This document shows, in pieces, positions 12,860 to 24,857 of a stretch of DNA of 64,000 bases. Source of the stretch: Amphibalanus amphitrite. Lineage: Eukaryota; Arthropoda; Thecostraca; Balanomorpha; Balanidae. The stretch spans positions 124,001-188,000 of the forward strand of contig NW_024881529.1 in NCBI RefSeq assembly GCF_019059575.1, written 5' to 3'. Under the pieces are notes generated by a model. That model was not told where the DNA came from. It was given only the letters and a program-made list of their open reading frames with translations, and did no database searches. The position numbers and the translations under genes are program-made. How positions within the stretch are numbered: position 1 is the first letter of the stretch; each line of letters starts with the position of its first letter.

Positions 12860-13078
12860 ACCAGCGCGGCGCGTCCCTGACCCGGTCAAACGCGTCTGTA
12901 GCGAGTGTGAGGCCAGAGAGATATACTGTGCCGCTGAGCCTGGGTGTGAGGCGGCACAGTCTACCGTTGAGGCCAGAGGGATGTGCTGTGCCGCTGAGCC
13001 TGGGTGTGAGACGGCGCAGTCTACCGCTCCAGTCAAACGCTGGGCCGTCGGGGGGCGAACATCACTTAGTAGGTGAGT
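12860..13078. mobile_element. Right half of inserted element, GTAC target
   Basis: Reverse complement of 2179-2345, ending at AGGTGAGT followed by GTAC (13079-13082). An internal ~63-bp unit (about 12904-12966 and 12967-13029, GAGGCCAGAGRGATRTRCTG start) is tandemly duplicated here but single in the 2.2-kb copy. Confidence 0.65.
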
Positions 13079-14324
13079 GTACTTGTGTCCCGAAATTGAT
13101 TGCATCGTAGTTGCGTCAGTTTTCTCCAGCACCTCGCTGACAAGTTATCAGTGATCACGTGGTCTGTCCCTGCGGCACCTGGTGAAGCTCTCAAAGAGGC
13201 CTCTGTAGCCCATCATGCCCCAAACGAGAATCGCCAGTGGATGCTTCACCGTCTTGACGGTGCAGCGCCTCTGAGCTGCTGTTGGCCCAGAACTGATGCC
13301 CTGGTGCCGGACCCGTTAAAATTACATCCATTCAGCACTCATGGGAAGGACAACATAACAAACCATGCCATCCGCGGATCAATTTCGTGACACTCTGTAT
13401 GCCTACGTCTTTCGTCAATTCTGTAGAGATGGAGCCACCACTGAATGGATTTGGGCCACCGTCTCCGTACCTTTCGTATATACGGAGTTGTATTGTAGCC
13501 GTGTGTATAAAAGCTGCGATGTCCTGTATTGTGCCCTGTGGGCTACTGTTTCGGCAGAGACGATTGATAATGTAAACGTGTAACAATCAACTTCTCGCAA
13601 ATTGAAAGAGAATATTCTTTTCTGATCAATATCCACTCATAGTATTTTGAAAAAGCCACCAAGGGCTCTTAGAAACAGTACAATCATTGTACCGAGCGCA
13701 TGTTTACCCACGAAACCACGCCCGGTGCTCGGCACCCGACGGCCGCTGGGTCTCAGTGACCTGAACTCGGCGGCGCTACCCGAGGAACGCAGAGTCCTCT
13801 CACTTGGTGCGCATTGACAGCGGACTTTTGTAAGCGGCAGTTACAAATGATGCTTACCTTTGATAAGAGTTTAGGACAAGTAGTATTGTAATGGGATAAA
13901 CAATGTACCCTTTTGTTCCCATTTGTACCCTTCTAACTTTGAACGGCAATGTTGGTAAAGTGAAACTGAGTAGATACACGGCTCAACTACTTGTAAGGGA
14001 TCTGGCAAACAGGGGTACGACATAGAATGCGACATGTTTCTGCGAACGAATTTACTATCTGTTTTGTGACCTTATTCGCCTGTGTAATGTGTATTTAGGC
14101 CAATGTTTTGAAATGTTATCATTTGGGATGTAAGGCTTGAAAAAGACATTTGGTCGAAACACATGTGTAGCCAATTCAAAAGAAGATAATTCAAAATAGT
14201 TCCCATTGTTTATCCCATTACAATGCTTACCTTTACATCGTCGCTGTTGTGAGTTTGATGCCAGGCATTTTGCAAATTGCCTAGGCATTTTGCAAAATGC
14301 CCGAGTATTCACTTTCCCTGTAAC
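13079..14324. mobile_element. Palindromic-TIR element, right portion (copy 1)
   Basis: Aligns with 54507-56720, from the ACTTGTGTCCCGAAATTGAT segment through the GGCATTTTGCAAAATGCC modules to the terminal CCCTGTAAC. Its left part is missing beyond the GTAC insertion. A 363-bp insert (13862-14224) interrupts it. Confidence 0.8.
13862..14224. mobile_element. 363-bp insert with 10-bp duplication
   Basis: GCTTACCTTT occurs directly before (13852-13861) and after (14225-14234) this segment. Inside are the inverted repeats ATTGTAATGGGATAAACAAT (13885 on) and its complement ending at 14224. The same host position in the 54-kb copy holds a different element. Confidence 0.65.
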
Positions 14325-14399
14325 ATATACATTGCTGTCATGTGTGCTAAAGATGCATGATAAAAATGTGCCAAATAAACAGCACTGACGCTATTATAC

Positions 14400-14900
14400 G
14401 CCGACCGCCGTAGTACATTGCAGAAAGGGAACTGCAAAGATTGATCGGACATCCCGTGCGCTTTTTATTTTTAGTGTGCAATAATGCATATTAGTGGTAG
14501 ACAGTGTCTGCTGTGGCTCAGCCCAGCCCCACACAGAGTGCCGGTATACACCGCTGTATGACGTCGTTTGTGTGTGTGACAAATGTCTTGTCCCTTTCAA
14601 ACCATGTTCAAACCACACACCGAGGTTGTTGACAGTGTCTGAGCAGGTGATGATTGAACCGGCGAATTTGATGTTGGCTGATGGAATGCAATGGGTCATC
14701 TCTTATGAGCCGAGCACGATGAGCTGGGTTTTTGCTGCGTTGATTTTTAGACCATTTTTGCTGTACCAATTGTGTGCTACACACTCACCTGACCAGGAAT
14801 GCTATTGACCTAAAAGCTCTTTGAGCGACCCGACAAGCTGAGCCAGCTCACTTGGCTGTCCCATGACAAACAGCTGTGAGCCGGACGTCGTCGGCAATGT
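14400..14900 (-). pseudogene. Non-LTR reverse transcriptase fragment
   Basis: The minus strand encodes a piece that matches the region just after the catalytic core of the intronic retrotransposon at 45.5-47.2 kb. It reads NGLKINAAKTQLIVLGS, then a stop, then SIITCSDTVNNLGVWFE; the intact element has NGLKVNADKTQLIVIGS and VRNLGVLFD. Upstream palm and fingers are missing and a stop interrupts the frame. It is therefore a dead, truncated copy of a related Jockey/CR1-group element. Confidence 0.75.
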
Positions 14901-15385
14901 TGCGTAGTGTAATATTCGCAACGTTGCGTAGTGTATTCATGATAATAAGCTCGGACCCAGCCCTTATGTTAAAATGTAGGTACATTAATCGTTATCATCA
15001 TATTGGACTGAGCTGTGAAAGATTCATGCTTCAAGCCCTTATCATAATAAGGAGCACTGGTCAACATCTGTCCAATGTTTACAGCCCTGGGGGCCGGGGC
15101 CGTGCATGGCGCTGATCTGATGGTGCACGCTCGGTGTCGACGTTAATTCCATGTGATGATTTTGTGCAATACGGTGGAGATAATACCGAGGCCTGGATCT
15201 AGGTATAGGTAAACAGCGGAAACTGAGGCAATGCGTCGTCTGGACGGTGCTCTGTATTTCTGCAAAGCTCTCAATACTAAGAAATTAGACATGACAGAAA
15301 ATGATGCAATGCACAGAAAAGGTTTTGGGCGCAGAATAAGCATCTAAAAATGAGTTTCATATAAACCACGCAATTTAATTCTTAA
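14901..15385. other. Unassigned spacer
   Basis: No gene or repeat ends recognised. A short local repeat of ACGTTGCGTAGTGTA occurs near 14899-14935. Confidence 0.4.
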
Positions 15386-16575
15386 TCTTCGCCCCAGTGG
15401 GGGGGGGGGGGGGCATATGTTACCAACCTGTCGCGTTTTTTTTTTTGCGTGTGAATAAAAAACCGTGGCGCGTAGCGTCGCACCGCTTGGGGTAGCTTTT
15501 GGTACATCAATTTTGGACAATGTGTGAAATTTTTGACCCCAGGTCATGTCAGGTCAGGTCACCAGGTCAAGTTAACTGACCAAGCCTAAAAAAGTTTGCA
15601 ATCATGTCCAGCCTGCAGTGTTTGTCAGAAAGGTTTTAAACTTGGTGGATTGCATGCTGTTATAGGCGCCTACAATTTGTATATCTCGATTTTTTTTTAT
15701 ATCCGTGACCTAAGGTCAGGTCAGTGGCGTGACATTTCCATTACAAGTCAATGGAGAAAATGAAAATGCCTCTAGATCCGTGTTTACGCATAGGAGCAGT
15801 CCAAATATTTCAGAATCACAATGATTTAGTCCACTCGTGATGACCAAGGTGTCATTTTTGCTGATAGCCTCTAGAAAGGTCATCCGAGGTCATTTGAGGC
15901 TACAAACAGTTTTTTTTGCCAATAACTGGCGATTGGAAAGAGATAGAACGCTGGGGATGATCTCATTGTGTTTGTCTTGTTGAGACGCATCGATAGATAT
16001 GCAACATGACCTTTTCCGGTCAGGTCATGACCTTGACCTGAGGTCAAATTTTCAAGTTGACCTTTCAAGGTCAAATTATAGTTCATTCGACGTGTCTCGG
16101 CGAGGGGAACACGATTCTGGCAATAGAAATGTCGTGGTTTTTTGTAGTCAAAAGTTATTGTCGAAAAACACTTCGTAAAAACAGCTATTTTAGGAGTTTT
16201 TGCCTTCTGGAGGCTAAACCGTTGACCTGAGGTCAATATTGATAATGACATTTTCAAATGAAGAGTTCAAAAGCTATCGATTGCTGTTCCATGCGTTTTT
16301 CTAGCTACCATAGTTCCTGAGATAGCGGCATGTTTTCTGAAAAATATAATGACAATTGGCAAATTTTGACCTTTGATGACCTCTGGTGACCCCAATATTG
16401 CTCTAAGGTGAAAAATGACCGAAATACCTTCAAACGTACGCATTGAGAGCTATCGACTGCTTTATACCGCGTCATTCTAGCCCTCTTAGTTTTTGAGTTG
16501 GAGGTGGGTGGTAACATATGTCCCCCCCCCCCCCCACTAGGGCGAAGTTGGCCGAGACCGCCACTGGGGCGCGGG
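15386..16575. mobile_element. TTAA-type element, CGCGGG family
   Basis: TTAA at 15382-15385 and 16576-16579. The ends TCTTCGCCCCAGTGG and CCACTGGGGCGCGGG are inverted with differences only at the outermost bases. A G15 run follows the left end and C runs precede the right end. The interior is rich in GGTCA/TGACC, for example the palindromic cluster at 16011-16070. No ORF. Confidence 0.7.
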
Positions 16576-16839
16576 TTAAGTATACGGTGTGTACTGTGTA
16601 TACCTACGGTGATGCTGACCGTATACACTCGTAAGTAAAACGACCAAACTGCATGGCTCAATGTTAAACAAATAATTGTTATAGCCTATAGGCTATAACA
16701 ATTATTTGCGCGGGTTAAGTATACGGTGTACTGTGTATACGGTTATACCTACGGTGATGCTGACCGAATACACTCGTAAGGAAAACGACCAAACTGCATG
16801 GCTCAATGTTAAACAAATAATTGTTATAGCCTATAGGCG
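16571..16839. repeat. Tandem ~130-bp duplication with perfect 40-bp palindrome
   Basis: Two copies of a segment beginning GCGCGGGTTAAGTATACGGT (about 16570 and 16708) and ending in AATAATTGTTATAGCCTATA. They are joined by a perfect 40-bp palindrome at 16669-16708 centred on CCTATAGG. The second copy is internally different by a small insertion and a small deletion. Confidence 0.9.
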
Positions 16840-16911
16840 TATCACTTATAAGAAATGAGCCTTTTTATGTGATGTAAACGTTGAGCAAATAATAAGAAGT
16901 ATTATTTGGGA

Positions 16912-17434
16912 ATAAAAGTGCTTTGAAGTGAACATCCCACCGGCATCTAAACTGAACATTAGTTTTGAGTTAAGATAGCCAAAGTTGGGTCCCTAGCTGT
17001 CAATTACCAGTTTGAGCACTCATAACATCGAGAAAAGCTTTAATTCCGAGATATTTAATTTAAAAAATGCAGCACTTTTGATTCAGATGGGCTAATGCAT
17101 TTGAATGCCCCCCTAGAATTCGTGACGTCAGTGTAGATCTAACGAGTTTAATAGCTTAAACTAAAAGCTTGGTAACACGTGGCGGCACATACTGTTTTAC
17201 GCGCAACATCTGAAGCACTTTTAGGCTGCCAATTTATTGCTTCCGAATGACGTCATAGAAACAGACATCGATGTTAAAAAAAATAAACAAAAGTTTAAGT
17301 GTAACATCTTAAAAACCGGTGAACAATTTTCGTTGAAATTTGGTAGATATTCGTTTTGCTCTTTCTGAATAGAGCGACTTCACTTTTATTCCAATTCATT
17401 AACATTTTTGAAGGTGTGAGGGTAATAAATGTAT
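16912..17434. mobile_element. Copy of the AGGGAC element family
   Basis: Matches the complete element at 37812-38300 in opposite orientation. Shared parts are the TGATGTC/GACATCA blocks, CTGCCAATTTATTGCTTCC and a CATTAACATTTTTGAAGGTG stretch. Its TIRs are degraded, so the boundaries are approximate. Confidence 0.65.
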
Positions 17435-17478
17435 AGAAGAGGTGGGGCAGCTCAGTGACAGCCCGCTCACAGTTTTAA

Positions 17479-18509
17479 CCCTCGCCGGCCGAGGGGGGGG
17501 GGGCGGGTGCCGCCCCCCCCCCATAGGGTTTTTTTCGCGATAGCTCCGAACACGCTGGCGATAGAGAGCTGAAACTTGGCATACCTGATCTTTGATCCAA
17601 GCCGCATCTTTTGACACCTACCGCATTTTTGGGTCAGGTCAGGTCACTGACCTATGACGTCATAAGTGAACCTCTGCACGGTCTTCAGATGTCGCAACTT
17701 CGCAACGCCCTCACTGCCAGAGGAGATGTCACAGGGAAATGAAACTTGCAGGATCTAGTATCCATTATGAGTCTCACAACTTGTATATCTCGGATTTTTC
17801 CTATAGGTCATATGAGGTCAGGTCATTTTCGTGACCTCCCCATTATAAGTCAATGGGGAAAAATGAAAACTGCTATTTTGGCGCCGGGAACGATCTCCAA
17901 CTATCTCAAGCACACAGAATCGTGATTTGATGCACTCCTTGCAAGGTTAGATGCGTCACTTTTGCAATGTTGACCTTCCGTGACGTCATTTATGACGTCA
18001 TCAAGGTCACATTAGTTTTTCGTCAATAACTCCCGATCAAATTGAGCTAGCGAGTCGAGAAAGCCACCAATGGACTCAGGAAGACCTGCCGAATCGAATG
18101 ATATGCGACATGACCTCTTTCGACCAACTTCGTGACCTTGGGGTGCTGACCTGACCTTGACCTGAGGTCAACACCCTAAGTTGACCTGACCCGAACAAAA
18201 AGTATATCATTCGACGCGCCTGAGCGAGGCGAGCACGATGGTGCCAAAATCGCGGCTCTGCGGCCGTTTTTTGCGAAGTTATTCACCAAAAACTGAACCG
18301 TACCCTGGGGCACTTGACCTGACCTCAGAGGTCACTGGTTGACCTAGGACCTTAAAATCGGGTACCAATCTCTGCGTCTCGTAACGGCGCACACGCTCGT
18401 TTTTTCCGCGACGCGCTAGCTCCACCAGGGGCGAAACGGTGAGGGGGGGTCGTACCCGCCCCCCCCCTCGGCCGGCGCGTATGTAGAAAACCAATAGGTC
18501 CGGCGAGGG
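17479..18509. mobile_element. TTAA-type element, GCGAGGG family (complete)
   Basis: TTAA at 17475-17478 and 18510-18513; ends CCCTCGCCGG and CCGGCGAGGG. Just inside each end is a (G)n-spacer-(C)n hairpin (17491-17522 and 18438-18468). The interior holds many TGACCT/AGGTCA words, including GGTCAGGTCAGGTCACTGACC at 17633-17652 and a CTTGACCTGAGGTCAAC palindrome near 18160. No coding sequence. Confidence 0.85.
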
Positions 18510-18947
18510 TTAAGGCAATATCTCGCTCGATGTGTGCCGTCTTTCTTACCTACTCCAAAGCATGTGTAGGAATCTTGCTCTAAAGTATATTTTACTTCAT
18601 CGTTGCAGAAAATAAACACATGCTTTCCTATCAAAGTTAATACCCATTTGTGTACGCGTAGAGCTATTGAATACATGTGAACACATTTGCATTTTCACCA
18701 CCACAAAGGTGACTTTACCTGCTTTTACATCATTACGCTTACGATCAAATCACAGAAATTCCCCGATCTTCATATCATGATTAGATAAATGAGAGAGCAC
18801 TTGCTTATCGTTTCGACGTACAGAGCAGAATACATTTGCGAAGAGAGGAGTGGGAACAGCATACCCGGAGGACAAAAAAAAACAAAACATTTGCAACAAC
18901 ATGATCACTCAGGTGATCTAGTCATAACCTGCGATCTAACACTTGTC
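18510..18947. other. 3' flank of the MFS gene
   Basis: No additional coding or repeat feature. It probably holds the 3' untranslated region of the minus-strand transporter, although no canonical AATAAA is visible on that strand. Confidence 0.4.
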
Positions 18948-20408
18948 TTAAGACTTAACTCCGATCGACTCATAATTCCACCTTCTCTTCCACGGCGCGC
19001 AGTTATTGCTGGCGGCCAGGGCGGCGTCCCGGCAGCAGCCGTGCCGGACGAACGCTTTGACGGTGACCAGCAGGCCGACCACCATGGTGATGAAGGCCAG
19101 CACCGTGGTCATCACGGGGAAGCCGTAGGCGTCGATAAGCGCGCCGCCCGACACGGGTCCCACGGCCACCCCCATCGTGTACATGGTCTGCAGCATGCTC
19201 GAGACGAACGCCTGCGTGGTGAGACTGTCGTCCAGCCCGCGCGCGATGCTAGCGTCCAGCATCACCTTGTAGCAGGGCGTGAACGCGCCGCCGAAGAACA
19301 CCTCCTCCACGGAGAGGCCGAGTCCGAGCAGCCACTTGGAGGGCTCCAGACCGAGCAGCGGCGACGGCGCCAGCAGGAGCAGACCCAGACTGGAGAACAG
19401 CAGGCACGGAGCGATCAGCGCGAATGGCAGACGCGATCGTTCCGCCAGCCAGCCCCAGAAGAAGTTGGCCACGACGTAGAGACTTGTGCTGACGAAGAGG
19501 TAGAGCCCGATCATGGCCGGCGTGATGCCGAGCACGGCATCGGCGTAGGGCGCGATGCTGGCGTCCACGGTGCTGAAGTCGGTGGAGAACATGAAGACGG
19601 TGGCCATGCAGATAAGGTTGTCGGTGGAGCTGAGGAAGACGAGCAGGGTGCCGAGGAAGCGCGGCTGTCGCCGGTTCGACTCCTCCTCCACGGCCGGCAT
19701 CAGCCACGAGTTGAAGGCGGCCACGACCAGCATGACGACGCCGAGGGTGTAGAAGGGCGTGCCGAATCCGCCGACGGCGTACAGGCCGCCCCAGAAGACG
19801 GGCGTCAGGGCCAGGCCGGCGGTCAGCGAGGAGCCCAGCCAGGCCACGGCGGTGTTGACGCGCCCGGGGAACTGGCTGCCGGCGATCGTGTAGCCACAGG
19901 TGGTGACGGCCGCCATGCCGGCCGACTCAACCAGCCGCGTCAGGAAGCAGGCGGCCACAAACAGGTCCGTGTCGGTGATGTGGTACAGCGAGCCGAACAC
20001 CAGCGTCGACAGACCGGCCACGCTGATGCCGATGTTGTAGAGGCGCGTCACGCCGAGCACGGGCGCCAGCCGGCCGATCACCGGGCTCAGCACCATCTGG
20101 CCGATGGCGAAACAGCTGAAGAGCGCACTGATGGTCGTCTGTGGCACGCCGCGCGAGGCCGCCTCCACGGGGAAGAACGGGATCATGACGGCGACCAGCG
20201 AGCCGTTCAGGATGTTGGCCAGCGCCAGGCCGGCCAGCAGCTGTTTCTGGGTGGTGGTGAAGCTGGCTGGAGGCGTCTCTTCGCTGCGCAGTGGCACGTC
20301 CTCACGGCTGGTGTTCGACATGCTGAGGATGTAGTTGTACTTGTCCTTGGACTGCGTGCCATTAGGCAGGAGACCATTACTTTCCGCCGGCGAGTCCTCC
20401 TCTACCAT
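18948..20408 (-). CDS. SLC18B1-like MFS transporter (intronless)
   Basis: The 486-residue protein has about 12 hydrophobic segments, and its order of motifs fits the major facilitator superfamily, closest in feel to SLC18B1. After a polar 55-residue N terminus comes NGSLVAVMIPFFPVEAASRG. A loop motif (PVIGRLAPVLG) follows between TM2 and TM3, then FLTRLVESAGMAA in TM4-5. The C-terminal half contains LSVEEVFFGGAFTPCYK and VAVGPVSGGALIDAYGFPVM, the latter matching the family's TM11 glycine-rich region. SLC18B1 in vertebrates is reported as a vesicular polyamine transporter; the substrate here is inference. The frame is open a further 74 codons upstream, to 20630. I chose the ATG at 20408 because acidic MVEEDSP begins a typical cytosolic tail, whereas the extension is Arg/Cys-rich and lies in GC-rich leader DNA. 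No introns interrupt it. Confidence 0.9.
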   Translation of the reverse strand: MVEEDSPAESNGLLPNGTQSKDKYNYILSMSNTSREDVPLRSEETPPASFTTTQKQLLAGLALANILNGSLVAVMIPFFPVEAASRGVPQTTISALFSCFAIGQMVLSPVIGRLAPVLGVTRLYNIGISVAGLSTLVFGSLYHITDTDLFVAACFLTRLVESAGMAAVTTCGYTIAGSQFPGRVNTAVAWLGSSLTAGLALTPVFWGGLYAVGGFGTPFYTLGVVMLVVAAFNSWLMPAVEEESNRRQPRFLGTLLVFLSSTDNLICMATVFMFSTDFSTVDASIAPYADAVLGITPAMIGLYLFVSTSLYVVANFFWGWLAERSRLPFALIAPCLLFSSLGLLLLAPSPLLGLEPSKWLLGLGLSVEEVFFGGAFTPCYKVMLDASIARGLDDSLTTQAFVSSMLQTMYTMGVAVGPVSGGALIDAYGFPVMTTVLAFITMVVGLLVTVKAFVRHGCCRDAALAASNNCAPWKRRWNYESIGVKS

Positions 20409-20900
20409 GACGCTAGCGGGAGATGCAGCTAATGAACACAGCACTCGTTTAGCAAAAACGGCTCTCGAAGCGGTCCGGCGATGAAAACACACCGCAGCAA
20501 AATCTGAGCACGTGTTGCGCTCAACCAAACGATCACAGGCTACTCTATCACCAAAGTCACCGCGTGCCTGCTGAGCGCTTCCCGCTGCCCACTCCGCACT
20601 CGGACCGTCCAGCAAACGGCCACTCAGCACGGTCCTACCGCAAACACGGCGTCCCTTTTTGACACACGATACGCCACTTGTGTGGCCTCCAGTCGCCGCG
20701 CGGGGACCACGAGCGGGCTGAACCGGCGCGACCGCCTTCGGGACTGCGCGAGCGGGCGGCGACTAGCCGTGGTTCGCGGTCGGCCGGCCCCGCGGGCCTG
20801 CCGCAACAGCGGCGTCACGACACAAGCGGCCCCCCATTGGTGGTCGGCAATCACGTGACTAGAGATGGAAACTGGTCTCCGTTCGAGACGTGGCTTTGAT
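20409..20900 (-). promoter_or_regulatory. GC-rich 5' region of the MFS gene
   Basis: A strongly GC- and CpG-rich block immediately upstream of the transporter ATG contrasts with AT-rich flanks. A CCAAT box lies on the gene strand near 20833-20840. This is inferred as promoter plus leader; no TATA box is evident. Confidence 0.4.
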
Positions 20901-21366
20901 CAACTCCGATCATTGGTAGAGTCATGAGGCTGCCGTCATTAAATGCATTTTGAGGACAAGTGAGTCGATGAGAGAAAGACGTTGGTTGAAATGATGACAG
21001 TCTCGTGACTGCGTTGCCTCAAAATCATTGTATCTACCTCATTTCTTCCTCTTTCGAACACTAACTCCGCTACTGAACATCCGCAAACAGGGCATAGTTA
21101 TGCAACATGTATTTGCAAACAACGTAGCCAGCCTTGAACGATATGCTGTCATTTGTGAATGCGAAATCGACGTGAACCGTCCCGCTGGCTGTTTTTTGCG
21201 CATACAAAATATTGACACACTTGACTTATAGTTATCACAAGTGTGTGTTCTGCAGTGAAAAGTGTCCCAAGTTCAGTCTTCTTTTAAACGAACGACACCG
21301 ACAGTTGACAAACAAAAAATGTCATCTATGCAAACAGTAAACCGTCTACTCATCACAGTACCATTT
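20901..21366. other. Unassigned spacer
   Basis: AT-rich sequence without supported genes or element ends. Confidence 0.4.
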
Positions 21367-22050
21367 TTTCTACATACCGGTCACGACGTGGAAGGTGGAA
21401 CGTTTCGTGAGCTTCAGCCTCGCGGAAGAAACGAGGGTGTGCGCCGTTACAAGACGCAGCTCAATGCCCAATGTAGAGGTTTTAATTCAACTGGTGACCT
21501 ATCAGGACAGGTCAAAAGCTTTTGCATATAGGTAGGCGTCCGATTAACAAAAAAAAAAAAAAATAATAATTTGCCCAAAATTGTCACGGGAATCGTGATT
21601 TTTGCACCATTAAATTTGTAATGTTCAGGCGCACCGAGTGCTTCAAATTTTAGGGAAACATTCCCCCATTGTGCCGCAGTGGTGAAGCCGCGTGATCGAC
21701 CTGACCTCACATGATTTTGATGAGCAATTCGAGATATGAAAGTTGTGAGTACCTACTGAGCAGGCTGGGCCTGTAAGTTTCATCTCCTGCGAAATATTTA
21801 TTTAACTGAGGTCTGAGGAAGTTGCGAAACTGCAACATTTTAGTACCTTGCAGCGGTCACCGCATGGCATCATAGGCCGGTGACCTAACCTGACTTGACC
21901 TGAAAATGTGGTTGGTGTCACAAAGATCCGACTTGAAGCAAAGTTCAGGTTTGCCGACCTTCAGCTCTCTATCCCAAACGAGTTCCGAACAATCGCGAGA
22001 AAACCGTGTCATGGGGATGGCACCATTCGCCTTCGGCCGGTGAGGGGTTT
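21367..22050. mobile_element. Degenerate TTAA-type element
   Basis: Resembles the GCGAGGG family: a segment GCGGAAGAAACGAGGGTGTG near 21421, TGACC/AGGTCA words, and an end-like CGGCCGGTGAGGGGTTTA near 22034. The G/C hairpins and both TTAA ends are lost. Confidence 0.5.
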
Positions 22051-22142
22051 ACTAACACCTATTTCAGTCTCTCATTCACTCTATTTCCCATTAAGTTTCA
22101 TGCCGTCTCCTTATCTTCGTCTCAGTCTCTCCCCACTCTCCA

Positions 22143-22257
<115 letters not shown>

Positions 22258-22324
22258 ATCTCGATATCTCTACCTTTAGCTTTATCTCTACCTTTAGCTA
22301 TTTCTCTCTGTGTCTCTACTTATC

Positions 22325-22672
22325 TTTTTTTTAATTTAGTCCGAACCTTTTGATGGGAAGGATTCACGAGGACAGAGCCACCGCTAAGCGAAGCTTGTTG
22401 CGATGACCCTGCCCTCTACCCTCCGATCGCGCAATTCCGATTCTATGGCAGAATTTAGAGTCCAAAGTTTAACGTGCGCACAAAGCCGCGCACGGCCGGT
22501 CCCCTCACTGACTTCGCCTGGCTACTGCCTGCCACCAACCGCAACCATACCTGTCAGGAGGCCCATAAATGTCGAGCGCCCGTCGCGCTTCGAACCCGGA
22601 CTGTCATAACCGGGAACGCGTGCTCTCACCACGCGGAGTCCAACGCTCTAACCAACTGAGCTGCGGGACCGG
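22325..22672 (-). mobile_element. tRNA-derived SINE (probable)
   Basis: The minus strand begins with a tRNA-like head: an A-box segment CAGCTCAGTTGGTTAGAGCG (complement near 22644-22663) and a B box GGGTTCGAAGC (complement of 22587-22597). A ~250-bp unrelated body and an A-rich tail (complement of 22327-22336) follow. The head cannot form a clean cloverleaf and the A-B spacing is long, so it is not a functional tRNA gene. No target duplication was found. Confidence 0.55.
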
Positions 22673-24401
<1,729 letters not shown>

Positions 24402-24618
24402 GCCTCGTTTCATAAAGCGAGTCCGTAACTTACGACGGTTTTTGGTCTTGTATTGCAAGCGCATGTGAAGCGATGACGATAGTTTGAATCGTTGAATTTA
24501 TTTATCTTGCAAGCAAGAACAGAAGAGAAAAGGGGATGTAAATTTATCGCTTCACATGCGCTTGCAACACAAGCCCAAAAACCGGCGTAAGTTACGGACT
24601 CGCTTTATGAAACGAGGC
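24402..24618. mobile_element. Hairpin MITE with ~75-bp TIRs
   Basis: Begins GCCTCGTTTCATAAAGCGAG and ends with its complement. The inverted match continues with a few mismatches through TCCGTAACTTACG and the GCGCATGTGAAGCGAT block, leaving a loop of about 65 bp. It is non-coding. No clear target duplication was found. Confidence 0.85.
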
Positions 24619-24857
24619 CGTGGCTGCCCTAGCTGCTTAGTGCTTATTTACTTGAACTGTTAGGTTTTCATGCATTATTGTCGACCAAACATTGAAACAA
24701 AGTCATGACATGGAGATATTTGCTGTAAGAGAGGCTTGGCTTGATTTGGTCAAGTTTGGTGCATTTGCCAGATAACCCAGCTTGTGAAAACGGTTAATAT
24801 CAATACGATGTGATGTGTGTGTTGACATAAATCCTACGCACGATAGGAGTTCGTGTC

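Noticed and set aside
18789..20432. 547-codon plus-strand ORF rich in Gly, His, Glu and Arg
   Set aside because: Antisense shadow of the MFS transporter, whose minus-strand frame has membrane helices and family motifs.
20409..20630. N-terminal extension of the MFS transporter to an upstream ATG
   Set aside because: The added 74 residues are Arg/Cys-rich with no transporter likeness and lie in CpG-rich leader sequence.
22572..22672. A functional tRNA gene on the minus strand
   Set aside because: Good A and B boxes, but acceptor and anticodon stems do not pair properly and a SINE-like body with an A-rich tail follows.
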